This document shows, piece by piece, positions 1-8,456 of a stretch of 64,000 nt of DNA (position 1 is the first letter of the stretch; each line of letters begins with the position of its first letter). Under the pieces are notes generated by a model. That model worked only from the letters and a program-made list of their open reading frames with translations. It did not search any database and was not told the origin of the DNA. The stretch is taken from positions 23,090 to 87,089 of the forward strand of contig JAUCCO010000002.1 in NCBI GenBank assembly GCA_034676125.1. The letters run 5' to 3'. This DNA comes from UBA6183 sp034676125 (lineage in GTDB: Bacteria; Bacteroidota; Bacteroidia; UKL13-3). The position numbers were made by a program, and so were the translations under genes.

Positions 1-177
1 CGTGATAGATTTGCGAAATTGAATACAGCTCCTTACAAAGGGTTTATTCAACCACAAATTGTACCGGTACTAAATGGTGATAAAGTAGAAGGTGTAAACG
101 TTAACTATCCTGATAATTTTTTAGAAACACAATTGGAGTTAGGGAAAAAATATGGCTTTTTGCCAGCTTATAACTAA
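1..177 (+). CDS. C-terminal end of a probable M49 dipeptidyl peptidase III (partial)
   Basis: Only the last 58 codons lie in the window; the frame is open from base 1 to the TAA at 175-177. The visible tail contains NTAPYKGFIQPQ and ends in a GKKYGFLPAYN-type segment, which resembles the C-terminus of bacteroidete M49 zinc peptidases (dipeptidyl peptidase III, which removes N-terminal dipeptides). The catalytic HEXXGH motif would lie upstream, outside the window, so the family call rests on this tail alone. A long GC-rich hairpin follows the stop. Family assignment is from memory of the family C-terminus and is moderate. Confidence 0.5.
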   Translation, partial: RDRFAKLNTAPYKGFIQPQIVPVLNGDKVEGVNVNYPDNFLETQLELGKKYGFLPAYN

Positions 178-198
178 TTAAACATTTTTAAATATTAA

Positions 199-238
199 CA
201 AACGTCTGCATGTAAATGCGGGCGTTTGTTGTATTTTT
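199..238 (+). terminator. Rho-independent terminator after the M49 peptidase
   Basis: Arms 199-211 and 216-228 form a 13-bp stem with two G-U pairs around the loop GTAA, followed by a T-rich stretch TTGTATTTTT. It ends the upstream gene. Its 3' flank runs directly into the -7 box of the next gene, so terminator and promoter are fused into about 45 bp. Confidence 0.7.
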
Positions 239-239
239 G
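232..239 (+). promoter_or_regulatory. Bacteroidota -7 promoter box TATTTTTG
   Basis: Matches TAnnTTTG. It ends 4 nt before the ATG at 244, so transcription would start at or within a base or two of the start codon. No clear TTG sits 17-23 nt upstream because that region is the terminator stem. Confidence 0.5.
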
Positions 240-243
240 GAGT

Positions 244-846
244 ATGAAAAAAATAGCAGCAATAGTTTTGGTAACTTTATTTGCAATAGATGCACAATCG
301 CAAGCTATTGAGTTTGGTGTTAAGGCCGGTATTAATTTAAGTTCGTTAACAAGTGCGCCTAATTTGGGTGATGCAAACTCTACAACAGGGTTTATTTGTG
401 GGGCATTTGTGCGTAACAGCTCTGATGCATTTTATATTCAGCCAGAAGTGTTATTTACCCAACGCAAGGGTGTTTTTACAGATAATGCTTCAAAATTAAC
501 AGTAACCAACACACTTACTTATATTGATGTTCCATTATTGGTGGGTTATAAATTAGCTGTATTTCGTATTAATGCCGGCCCAAATCTTCAGTTTTTAGCA
601 AGTGCAAATCAAGAGGCTCCGGTTTCACTTAACGACCCCAACTTTTCTAAAGATAATTTCAATTCTTTTTCAGTAGGTATGCAAGTTGGTGTTGGTGTTA
701 ATTTGGGCAAAATTAATTTAGATGTGCGTTACGATGGCAGCCTTGGTGATTTAGGCAAAACAATTACAACTTCGTCTGGCCAAAAAATTAACTATAGCAC
801 TAGGGCAAATATGTTTCAGTTTACCATTGGTTACCGCATTTTGTAA
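244..846 (+). CDS. Outer-membrane beta-barrel protein (PorT/porin-like family)
   Basis: A 200-residue exported protein. MKKIAAIVLVTLFAIDAQSQA is a typical signal peptide with cleavage after SQA. The rest is alternating amphipathic strands with many Gly-aromatic turns (FGVKAGINLSS, YIQPEVLFT, VGYKLAVFRINAGPN, VGVGVNLG) ending in a C-terminal aromatic strand FTIGYRIL, as in small eight-stranded bacteroidete barrels. An upstream TTG at 226 would add six residues but lies inside the promoter and terminator, so ATG 244 is preferred. It is followed after 2 nt by the YjbR-like gene. Ligand and exact role are not evident. Confidence 0.8.
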   Translation: MKKIAAIVLVTLFAIDAQSQAIEFGVKAGINLSSLTSAPNLGDANSTTGFICGAFVRNSSDAFYIQPEVLFTQRKGVFTDNASKLTVTNTLTYIDVPLLVGYKLAVFRINAGPNLQFLASANQEAPVSLNDPNFSKDNFNSFSVGMQVGVGVNLGKINLDVRYDGSLGDLGKTITTSSGQKINYSTRANMFQFTIGYRIL

Positions 847-848
847 TC

Positions 849-1202
849 ATGCATATCGAAGCATTTAGAACATACTGTTTAAATAAAAAAGGTGTTGAAG
901 AAACATTGCCCTTTGGCGAAGATACTTTGGTGTTTAAAGTAATGGGAAAAGTATTTTCGCTTACTAGTTTTAGCGAACCTAATAGCTGCAACTTAAAGTG
1001 CAATCCAGATTATGCCTTGGAGTTACGTTCTCAATATCCATCAATAAAACCAGGTTACCACATGAATAAGCAACATTGGAATACCGTAGTTTATAATCGA
1101 GATGTACCTGATAAATTAATATTAGAATTAATTGACCATTCTTACCAATTGGTGGTTGATGGATTAACTAAAAAATTAAAACAAGAATTGGCTGATTTAT
1201 GA
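849..1202 (+). CDS. MmcQ/YjbR family protein
   Basis: A 117-residue protein of the MmcQ/YjbR (CyaY-like fold) family. Family features visible are the start MHIEAFRTYCLNKKGVEETLPFGE, a VFKVMGKVFSL strand, NLKCNPDYALELRSQYPSIKPGYHMNK and the HWNTVV segment near residue 80. The family has a double-wing DNA-binding-like fold but no settled function. It starts 2 nt after the barrel gene and its stop overlaps the ATG of the next small gene (ATGA), so the three are probably co-transcribed. Confidence 0.85.
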   Translation: MHIEAFRTYCLNKKGVEETLPFGEDTLVFKVMGKVFSLTSFSEPNSCNLKCNPDYALELRSQYPSIKPGYHMNKQHWNTVVYNRDVPDKLILELIDHSYQLVVDGLTKKLKQELADL

Positions 1203-1291
1203 AAAATATTATTTTTTTAGAATTAGCGGGAAGCATTATATTAATGGTGGTTTGTGTGGTTGCACTTTACCGTATGCGTAAAAAAAAATAA
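1199..1291 (+). CDS. 30-residue single-pass membrane micropeptide
   Basis: An ATG overlapping the preceding TGA (ATGA at 1199-1202) opens a 30-codon frame: MKNIIFLELAGSII, then a hydrophobic stretch to VVALY and a basic end RMRKKK. The pattern is one transmembrane helix of about 20 residues with a positive cytoplasmic tail. The ATGA overlap argues for translational coupling. Its TAA (1289-1291) abuts the stop of the convergent sulfatase gene with no spacer. No family recognised; length alone makes the call uncertain. Confidence 0.5.
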   Translation: MKNIIFLELAGSIILMVVCVVALYRMRKKK

Positions 1292-3160
1292 CTAGTGCGT
1301 TTTATTGTTTATTAATTTGTTATTGTACTGCTGTATGTTAGCTTTTAAGTATAATTCCATTGTGTTTAATACATCAATATTGGCTGTGTTTATTAGGTTC
1401 TCTTTCATCAAACTATCATTGCTTAAATTATAAAAACCTATACTTTTTTCTCCATTAAATTGTAATATGTAAGGGTAATTTATTAGTTGATAAATACCTC
1501 CATCAAACTGAATGGCACCATTGCCAGCAAAACTAAAATAAGTAGTATTTTTTGGCAAAACCTTATTTAAAATGATAGGTAAAATACTTAAATGGTCGGT
1601 AGTTTTAGTAATAATTTTAGGCAAACTATCATGGGTAGTTGGTGTTGCATTATAAACAAATAAAGGCACTGCATATTTACCATGAGTTGTTAAGTAATAA
1701 GGCAACATGTTTTCACTACTATGATCGGCCGTAAATACAAAAATAGTGTTGCTGTACCAAGGTTGTTTTTTAGCTGTTTCAAAAAATTGCTGTAAGGCAT
1801 AATCGGTATATTCTACAGTAGCGTGTATGGGTAATGGTCCGCCTTTAAATCTATTTTTATATATGGCAGGTAATTGGTAGGGGTGATGAGATGAAAGCGT
1901 AAATACTGTAGTAAAAAATGGCTGCTTTGTTTTGTTAATTTCATTGGCTACATATTGCAAATAAGGCTCGTCTGCAATGCCCCAGTTTCCATCAAAATCT
2001 TTTTGATTAGGATATTCATTTAAACCATAATATTTACCTGCTTGGGTATTAGCTACAAACCTATCAAAACTCATTGTACCGTTTTTTCCACCATGATAAA
2101 ACGATGTTTGGTAACCTTGTTTTGCTAAGTAATTTCCAATGCTATGCAGGGTATTGGTTTGATAAAAACTATTAATATAATCACTTTGTAACCAACTTGG
2201 CATTGATGCAATAATTGCAGGAATACCTTCTATACTTCGTTTGCCATTTGCATATGCATTTATATACACTTCGCTATGCTGCATAAGCGAGTCAATAAAG
2301 GGGGTATATCCATTATTATTGTTATAAAATCCTACGTATTCTTTTCCTATGCTTTCTAGTATTATTAACACCACATTTTTACCTATATCTTCACCGTTTT
2401 TTAAAGTTATTTTATTAGGGTTGAAAAGGTTTTTAGCCTCAACTTCTGTCATGTAATTTTTTTCTTCAACACCAGTTTGTTCAATTGTCATTAACATTTG
2501 AAAAGGAGTATTAAGCGTAAGTGGCATTAACTCTGCACCTGCGAATTTAGCGGCATCTAAAGTGTTTAATGGTTTTAATCCCAGGCTACCACGAGCGCCT
2601 AAAAATGTTGCAGCACCAATTAAAATCATTGCCAAAAATTGTACAATAATTGATGGGTTTTGGTTAACACTATTTTTTAGATTTAGCTCAGGATAAACCC
2701 TCCATAAAGTATATAAAACGGTAATGATTAATAACAATAAATACCAATAATCTATTAAGTAAGTAATTGGCGAAACGTTTTGCGTGCTTTGCATTTTTAT
2801 CAACTCAAAACCACTGCGCTTTCCGCTAAAATTAAAATATGCTACATCAATAAAATTCAATACCAATGCAATGGCCGCAGCTAACATAAATATTAGTTTT
2901 ATTATTAATTGGTAGGTTTTAGTGTTACGTAAATTAATTGGTAAAATGTGCATCAAAACTACTAAACCAAAAGTGTACATGATGGCCGAAGTATCAAACC
3001 AAACCCCACTTAAAAAAGCTCCAAGTATACTTATGGTTGATTTTGTTACAAAAAATTTGAAGTAGGTAACAAAAAAAACTAATCTACAAAAAGTATATAG
3101 CACATAGGCTAATAGCAATCTTTTAAAAAGAATATTAATGTGCGGCAGCTTTAAATTCAC
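1292..3160 (-). CDS. LTA synthase-like membrane sulfatase (phosphoglycerol transferase family)
   Basis: A 622-residue protein with about five N-terminal membrane helices (residues 10-190) and an extracytoplasmic alkaline-phosphatase/sulfatase fold (about 255-600), the architecture of LtaS/MdoB enzymes that move glycerophosphate or phosphoethanolamine groups onto envelope glycans or lipids. Metal and nucleophile motifs are visible: VVLIILESIGKEYVG, the nucleophile region ANGKRSIEGIPAI, and FTADHSSEN. The residue at the usual Thr nucleophile looks like Ser. Bacteroidota have no teichoic acids, so the substrate is probably lipid A, a lipid or a glycan. The start is GTG at 3160, supported by a -7 box five bases upstream; no ATG fits better. 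Confidence 0.8.
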   Translation of the reverse strand: MNLKLPHINILFKRLLLAYVLYTFCRLVFFVTYFKFFVTKSTISILGAFLSGVWFDTSAIMYTFGLVVLMHILPINLRNTKTYQLIIKLIFMLAAAIALVLNFIDVAYFNFSGKRSGFELIKMQSTQNVSPITYLIDYWYLLLLIITVLYTLWRVYPELNLKNSVNQNPSIIVQFLAMILIGAATFLGARGSLGLKPLNTLDAAKFAGAELMPLTLNTPFQMLMTIEQTGVEEKNYMTEVEAKNLFNPNKITLKNGEDIGKNVVLIILESIGKEYVGFYNNNNGYTPFIDSLMQHSEVYINAYANGKRSIEGIPAIIASMPSWLQSDYINSFYQTNTLHSIGNYLAKQGYQTSFYHGGKNGTMSFDRFVANTQAGKYYGLNEYPNQKDFDGNWGIADEPYLQYVANEINKTKQPFFTTVFTLSSHHPYQLPAIYKNRFKGGPLPIHATVEYTDYALQQFFETAKKQPWYSNTIFVFTADHSSENMLPYYLTTHGKYAVPLFVYNATPTTHDSLPKIITKTTDHLSILPIILNKVLPKNTTYFSFAGNGAIQFDGGIYQLINYPYILQFNGEKSIGFYNLSNDSLMKENLINTANIDVLNTMELYLKANIQQYNNKLINNKTH

Positions 3161-3165
3161 GCTGG

Positions 3166-3173
3166 CAAATATA
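3166..3173 (-). promoter_or_regulatory. -7 promoter box TATATTTG for the LtaS-like gene
   Basis: On the minus strand this reads TATATTTG (TAnnTTTG). It ends five bases from the GTG at 3160, predicting a leaderless transcript that begins with GTG. No clear TTG element at the expected distance. Confidence 0.5.
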
Positions 3174-3228
3174 GTGTTTGAAAATTTAGCATGGTATTTT
3201 AAAAGGCTTTTGTTTAATTGCCATTGTT

Positions 3229-4245
3229 ATGTACATACAGCAAAACATATCGCTTAAAGAATACAATACATTTGGTATTGATGTAAAGGCAAAGGAATTT
3301 GTGCTCATTGACACGCTTGAAGAGCTTTGTATTTTTTGTGCAGCCTTTAATTTAAATGATAGGAAGTTACTTATTTTAGGTGGTGGTAGTAATGTTTTGC
3401 TAACTGCAGATTTTGATGGTATGGCCATTAAAATGAATTTAAAAGGAATTGAAATAATTAACGAAAACCAAAACAATACTTGGATAAAAGTAATGGCTGG
3501 CGAGGTATGGCACGACTTTGTGATGTATTGTGTTAATTTAAATTTAGGTGGGGTTGAAAACTTAAGTTTAATACCCGGTTGTGTTGGAGCTGCTCCCATG
3601 CAAAATATTGGAGCTTATGGTGTTGAAATAAAAGATACTTTTGATAGTCTTGAGGCGGTTGAAATTACAACTGGCGACATGGTTAAGTTTAGCAAAGAAC
3701 AGTGTAATTTTGGTTATCGCGAAAGTGTTTTTAAGCACGAGGCAAAAGGAAAATATATCATCTCTTCAGTAATATTTAAATTATCAAAACAACCCATTTT
3801 AAATACTTCGTATGGTGCAATACAACAAGTATTAACCGAAAAACAAATTATCAACCCTACTGTAAAAGATGTGAGTGATGCTGTAGTTAGTATTAGACAA
3901 AGCAAATTGCCTAACCCTAAAGTTTTAGGTAATGCAGGCAGCTTTTTTAAAAATCCGGAAATTCCAGCAGCACAATTTGCAAGTTTGCAGGTAAATTTTC
4001 CTGGTATTGTAGGTTACCCTGCAAGTGCAGGAAATATTAAAGTAGCCGCAGGTTGGATGATTGAACAATGTGGCTGGAAAGGTAAAGTAGTTGGCCATGC
4101 TGGCTCTCACAAAGACCAAGCCTTGGTTTTGGTAAATTATGGTGGAGCAACAGGAAACGAAATTTGGCAATTAGCACTAGATATTCAGGCCAGTGTATTA
4201 AATAAATTTGGGGTAACTATTGTACCCGAGGTTAATGTTGTGTAA
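3229..4245 (+). CDS. murB: UDP-N-acetylmuramate dehydrogenase
   Basis: A 338-residue type I MurB. It reduces UDP-GlcNAc-enolpyruvate to UDP-MurNAc with NADPH and FAD in cytoplasmic peptidoglycan precursor synthesis. FAD-binding segments are LGGGSNVLL (about 48-56) and IPGCVGAAPMQNIGAYGVEI. Catalytic residues expected for the family are present: Arg164 in YRESVFK, the proton-donating Ser238 in GNAGSFFKNP, and the C-terminal Glu in VPEVNVV. The length and the long C-terminal domain match the E. coli type rather than the shorter Gram-positive type. It is transcribed divergently from the LtaS-like gene. Confidence 0.97.
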   Translation: MYIQQNISLKEYNTFGIDVKAKEFVLIDTLEELCIFCAAFNLNDRKLLILGGGSNVLLTADFDGMAIKMNLKGIEIINENQNNTWIKVMAGEVWHDFVMYCVNLNLGGVENLSLIPGCVGAAPMQNIGAYGVEIKDTFDSLEAVEITTGDMVKFSKEQCNFGYRESVFKHEAKGKYIISSVIFKLSKQPILNTSYGAIQQVLTEKQIINPTVKDVSDAVVSIRQSKLPNPKVLGNAGSFFKNPEIPAAQFASLQVNFPGIVGYPASAGNIKVAAGWMIEQCGWKGKVVGHAGSHKDQALVLVNYGGATGNEIWQLALDIQASVLNKFGVTIVPEVNVV

Positions 4246-4304
4246 TAAAAAAATGATTCGCTAAAAATCATACACACAAGCTTAAAAATCCCAATATCTT
4301 AGCT

Positions 4305-4312
4305 TACTTTTG
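4305..4312 (+). promoter_or_regulatory. -7 promoter box TACTTTTG for purH
   Basis: TACTTTTG matches TAnnTTTG, 27 nt before the purH ATG. No good TTG was found at N17-23, so only the -7 element supports it. Confidence 0.45.
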
Positions 4313-4339
4313 CGGCTCTTAAAATAATTCGTTACACGT

Positions 4340-5863
4340 ATGCAAGAATCGCGCAAAATTACCAATGCTTTAATCTCTGTTTTTTATAAAGATGGTTTAG
4401 ATATTTTAGCTAAAACCTTAAATAAGTTAGGTGTAAATATTTATTCAACAGGTGGTACACAAGAGTTTATTGAAAACCTAGGAATAAAAGTTAACCGTGT
4501 GGAAGACTTAACCAGCTACCCAAGTATTTTGGGCGGAAGGGTTAAAACCTTACATCCAAAAGTATTTGGGGGGATTTTAGCTCGCAGAAATAATGAGCAA
4601 GATCAAAAAGAAGTGGTAGAATTTGACATTCCATTTTTTGATATTGTGGTGGTAGATTTATATCCATTTGAAGAAACCGTAAAAAGCACTACTGACGAAA
4701 GTAAAATAATTGAAAAAATTGATATTGGCGGTGTTTCATTGATTCGCGCAGCAGCCAAAAATTTTAATGATGTGCTAATTGTTTGTGATAAAGCAGATTT
4801 TGCTTCGGTAGCTGAAACGTTGGCCTCGCAAGATGGCACAACAACAATAGAACAACGCAGGCACTATGCTACAAAATCTTTTCATACCACATCTCATTAC
4901 GATGGTTTAATTTTTAACTATTTTGATAAAGAAACCACCACTGGATTTAAAGCGAGTGTGGCACCTGCAAAAACATTGCGATATGGCGAAAATCCTCATC
5001 AAAAGGGAGTTTATTATGGTAATTTAAACGAATTATTTACCCAGTTACATGGCAAAGAATTATCATACAATAACCTATTAGATGTTGATGCAGCATTGAG
5101 TTTAATAAACGATTTTAGTGAGCCAACAATTGCCATCATCAAACATAATAACCCTTGTGGATTGGCTACTCGAGCTACAATTGCGCAAGCCTATATTGAT
5201 GCTTTGGCAGCAGATCCAACTTCGGCCTTTGGAGGTATAATTGCATCAAACAAACCAATTGATGAAGCTACAGCATTGCAAATTGACAAACTTTTTATGG
5301 AAGTGCTCATTGCACCAGCATTTGAAGGCAAAGCATTAGAAATTTTGCAAAGTAAAAAGAATAGAATTTTATTGGTTCAAAATGGTAAAATACCGGCTGG
5401 CAAACAGTTTAGAAGTATATTGAATGGTGTGGTAGAACAAGATAAAGATTTGGTGATTTTAAAATCAACCGACCTTAAATTAGTTACCACCAAAGCCGCT
5501 ACCGAAAGGCAAATTACGGATATGCTGTTTGCAGATATTATTGTAAAACATACCAAAAGCAACACCATCGTATTAGCAAAAAATAAACAATTAATTGGTA
5601 TTGGTTGTGGCCAAACATCGAGAATTGATGCATTAAAAGGTGCAATAAATAAAGCCAAAGAGTTTGGTTTTGAACTTAATGGCGCTGTTATGGCGAGTGA
5701 TGCATTTTTCCCTTTTCCAGATTGTGTTGAGATTGCTGGTTTAGAAGGAATTGATGCAGTAATTCAGCCAGGCGGATCAATTAAAGACGAGTTGAGTGTA
5801 AACTATTGTAATGCCAATAATATGGCCATGTATTTTACAGGAATTAGGCATTTTAAACACTAA
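4340..5863 (+). CDS. purH: Bifunctional AICAR transformylase / IMP cyclohydrolase
   Basis: 507 residues. The N-terminal IMP cyclohydrolase (MGS-like) domain has ALISVFYKDG, YSTGGT and GGRVKTLHPKVFGGIL. The C-terminal AICAR transformylase domain has LRYGENPHQKG, the catalytic Lys268-His269 in IIKHNNPCGLA, AFGGIIASN, and the end ASDAFFPFPD and IQPGGSIKDE. The enzyme performs the last two steps of de novo IMP synthesis in the cytoplasm. Length is normal for the family. It stands alone between murB and the mre operon with its own promoter box. Confidence 0.98.
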   Translation: MQESRKITNALISVFYKDGLDILAKTLNKLGVNIYSTGGTQEFIENLGIKVNRVEDLTSYPSILGGRVKTLHPKVFGGILARRNNEQDQKEVVEFDIPFFDIVVVDLYPFEETVKSTTDESKIIEKIDIGGVSLIRAAAKNFNDVLIVCDKADFASVAETLASQDGTTTIEQRRHYATKSFHTTSHYDGLIFNYFDKETTTGFKASVAPAKTLRYGENPHQKGVYYGNLNELFTQLHGKELSYNNLLDVDAALSLINDFSEPTIAIIKHNNPCGLATRATIAQAYIDALAADPTSAFGGIIASNKPIDEATALQIDKLFMEVLIAPAFEGKALEILQSKKNRILLVQNGKIPAGKQFRSILNGVVEQDKDLVILKSTDLKLVTTKAATERQITDMLFADIIVKHTKSNTIVLAKNKQLIGIGCGQTSRIDALKGAINKAKEFGFELNGAVMASDAFFPFPDCVEIAGLEGIDAVIQPGGSIKDELSVNYCNANNMAMYFTGIRHFKH

Positions 5864-6001
5864 TTTAAGGCAGCTCAAGCCAAACACACATTTACGCGCA
5901 AAATAAATCTGTTAAAATAGTGGATAACATGCCACCATATTTGCTAAATATATTTTTATATTGCACGCTATTAATCGCACTTAACGAATTAGAACTAATA
6001 T

Positions 6002-7024
6002 ATGGGAGTTTTTAGCTTCTTGACGCAAGATTTAGCAATTGACCTTGGCACTGCCAACACACTGATTATTCATAAAGATCAGGTGGTAGTAGATGAACCA
6101 TCAATAATTGCTATAAATCGTAAGACAGGTAATGTAATTGCCGTGGGTAGCCAAGCACAACAAATGCATGGTAAGGCGCACGAAGATATTAAAACAATAC
6201 GCCCATTAAAAGATGGAGTAATTGCTGATTTTCAGGCTGCAGAGCACATGATTAGGGGTATGATTCAGATGATACCGCAAACTAGCAAAATTATTAAACC
6301 TCAACAACGTATGGTTATTTGTATACCATCGGGCATTACCGAGGTTGAAAAACGTGCAGTGCGTGATAGCGCTGAACGTGCTGGTGCTAAAGAGGTTTAT
6401 CTAATTCACGAACCTATGTCGGCTGCAATTGGTATTGGTATTGATGTGTTTGAACCAATGGGTAACATGATTATTGATATTGGTGGCGGTACTACCGAGA
6501 TTGCAGTTATTGCATTAGCGGGTATTGTTTGCGATCAATCTATTCGTGTGGCTGGTGATGAATTTACTGATGATATTTTAGATTATATGCGCAGACAACA
6601 TAACCTACTTGTGGGTGAACGTACTGCCGAAAGAATTAAAATTGAAGTTGGTGCTGCATTAACTGAGTTAGAAAATCCACCACCAGATTTTGCTGTAAAT
6701 GGTAGAGATTTAATGACAGGTATTCCTAAACAAATTACCGTTACGTATAGCGAAATTGCAGCAGCTTTAGATAAATCAATTTCTAAAATAGAAGAAGCTG
6801 TTTTGCGTGCGTTAGAATTAACACCACCAGAACTTTCTGCAGATATTTACTCAACAGGTTTGTATTTAACCGGTGGCGGTGCATTACTTCGTGGTTTGGA
6901 TGTGCGTATTGCGGCAAAAACAAAATTGCCAGTGCATGTGGCCGAAGATCCACTGCGTGCAGTTGTGCGTGGAACGGGTATGGCACTTAAAAATTTAAAG
7001 AATTTTAAATTTTTAATGACCTAA
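6002..7024 (+). CDS. mreB: Rod-shape determining actin homologue MreB
   Basis: A 340-residue actin-fold ATPase that forms membrane-bound filaments and positions the elongation peptidoglycan machinery. Phosphate 1 is DLAIDLGTANTLI (residues 10-22), phosphate 2 is IDIGGGTTEIAVIA, and the adenosine motif is LTGGGALLRGLD near the C-terminus. The start MGVFSFLTQDLAI is typical and carries a short hydrophobic N-terminal segment. It is first of the five-gene order mreB-mreC-mreD-mrdA-rodA; a 77-bp gap without obvious terminator separates it from mreC. Confidence 0.98.
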   Translation: MGVFSFLTQDLAIDLGTANTLIIHKDQVVVDEPSIIAINRKTGNVIAVGSQAQQMHGKAHEDIKTIRPLKDGVIADFQAAEHMIRGMIQMIPQTSKIIKPQQRMVICIPSGITEVEKRAVRDSAERAGAKEVYLIHEPMSAAIGIGIDVFEPMGNMIIDIGGGTTEIAVIALAGIVCDQSIRVAGDEFTDDILDYMRRQHNLLVGERTAERIKIEVGAALTELENPPPDFAVNGRDLMTGIPKQITVTYSEIAAALDKSISKIEEAVLRALELTPPELSADIYSTGLYLTGGGALLRGLDVRIAAKTKLPVHVAEDPLRAVVRGTGMALKNLKNFKFLMT

Positions 7025-7101
7025 GAAATTACGAAGTCCGAGTGTTGAAATGGCTTTACTTATTTAGTGTTTTGATATTCTTAATTCGAGTTTTTATATA
7101 G

Positions 7102-7938
7102 ATGCGCAACCTCATATTTTTTATATACAAATACCACGTATTTTTTATATTCTTCGTGCTGGAGATTGCTGCATTTGTTATTATTTACAGGTTCAATAAT
7201 TATCAAAAAGCAAGTTTTTTAAACTATACAAATGGTGTAGCAAATAACTTTTATAATGGAGTAAGCAACACACAAGAGTATTTTAATTTACGTAGGGTTA
7301 ATGATAGTTTGCAATTAGAAAATGCACGGTTACGTTCTCAACAAATAATTTCGTATTACCAAAATAATATTAGTATCAATAGCATAAACGATACTGTATA
7401 TAAACAACAATACCAGTACACAGCAGCACAAGTTGTAAATAACTCGGTAACCAAACGTAACAATTATATCACCCTAAATAGAGGTAGCTTACATGGTATT
7501 AAGCGCGAAATGGGCGTAATAAGCGAAAACGGTATTGTAGGTATTGTAATGAATGTGAGTGAACATTATTGTACCGTATTATCGCTATTAAACAGTAATT
7601 GCAAGATTAGTGCAAAGCTTCAAAAAACAGGTGCATTTGGTTCGTTAGTTTGGGATGGTAAAAATCCCAAAATTTCTAAGTTACTTGATGTAAATAAACA
7701 TGTGCCTATAGAAATTGGCGATTTGGTAATCACCAGTAATTTTTCTACTATTTTTCCTGAAGGTATTCCTATAGGTAAAATAGCTAAACATACTTTAGAT
7801 GCAGGTGATAATTTTCACGCAATTGAAGTAGAATTGTTTACTGATTTTAGTACAGTTTCTACAGTATATATTATTAGCAATTTGTTAAAAAACGAACAAC
7901 AAGAGCTAGAACAAACTTTACCAAAAGATAAAAAGTGA
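7102..7938 (+). CDS. mreC: Rod-shape determining protein MreC
   Basis: 278 residues: one N-terminal membrane helix (about 10-30, FFIFFVLEIAAFVIIYRF), a coiled-coil stretch (RRVNDSLQLENARLRSQQ, about 70-90) and a periplasmic beta-barrel domain containing NYITLNRGSLHGIKREMGV, VGIVMNVSEHYCTVLSLLN and GDLVITSNFSTIFPEGIPIG. MreC activates the PBP2-RodA synthase and links it to MreB. The stop overlaps the GTG start of mreD (GTGA). Confidence 0.95.
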   Translation: MRNLIFFIYKYHVFFIFFVLEIAAFVIIYRFNNYQKASFLNYTNGVANNFYNGVSNTQEYFNLRRVNDSLQLENARLRSQQIISYYQNNISINSINDTVYKQQYQYTAAQVVNNSVTKRNNYITLNRGSLHGIKREMGVISENGIVGIVMNVSEHYCTVLSLLNSNCKISAKLQKTGAFGSLVWDGKNPKISKLLDVNKHVPIEIGDLVITSNFSTIFPEGIPIGKIAKHTLDAGDNFHAIEVELFTDFSTVSTVYIISNLLKNEQQELEQTLPKDKK

Positions 7939-8456
7939 TATTAGATTTTTTTACATATCTATTAAGGTTTGCCGGTATAATATTGGTGCAGATACTTGTG
8001 GTTGATAACATAGAGTTGAGCAGCAACATCAACCCCTATATTTATATTAATTTTATTTTGTTGTTACCAGTTACCATTAAGCCATGGCAAGCACTATTTT
8101 TAGCTTTTTTATGTGGCGCAGTTATGGATACTTTTAGCAGTACCCCTGGATTACACATTGCCGCTACAGTATTATTGGCTTATGTAAGGGTACATTATTT
8201 AAGGTTTGCAACTACCAAAGAAGATTTGGAAAACCACATTCGCCCCTCAATGAGTAAAAAGGGTGTGGTATGGTTTATTGTGTATTGTTTTATAATGACA
8301 ATTACACACCATACTTTCTTATTTTTTCTTGAGATTTATGGTTTCCAAGAATTCTTTAGCACCTTGTTGCGCATTATATTAAGCACGTTGGTAACTGTGT
8401 TGATGATTGTTGTTGGACAAATGTTATTTTACAACACCAAAATAAGTAATGGATAG
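7935..8456 (+). CDS. mreD: Rod-shape determining membrane protein MreD
   Basis: 173 residues, almost entirely membrane helices (about five), with the conserved region LFLAFLCGAVMDTFSSTPGLHIAA. MreD is an integral partner of MreC in the elongasome. The start is GTG at 7935, overlapping the mreC stop by 4 nt; the first downstream ATG would delete the first two helices. Its end overlaps the mrdA start by 8 nt, so translation of mreC, mreD and mrdA is probably coupled. Confidence 0.92.
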   Translation: MILDFFTYLLRFAGIILVQILVVDNIELSSNINPYIYINFILLLPVTIKPWQALFLAFLCGAVMDTFSSTPGLHIAATVLLAYVRVHYLRFATTKEDLENHIRPSMSKKGVVWFIVYCFIMTITHHTFLFFLEIYGFQEFFSTLLRIILSTLVTVLMIVVGQMLFYNTKISNG

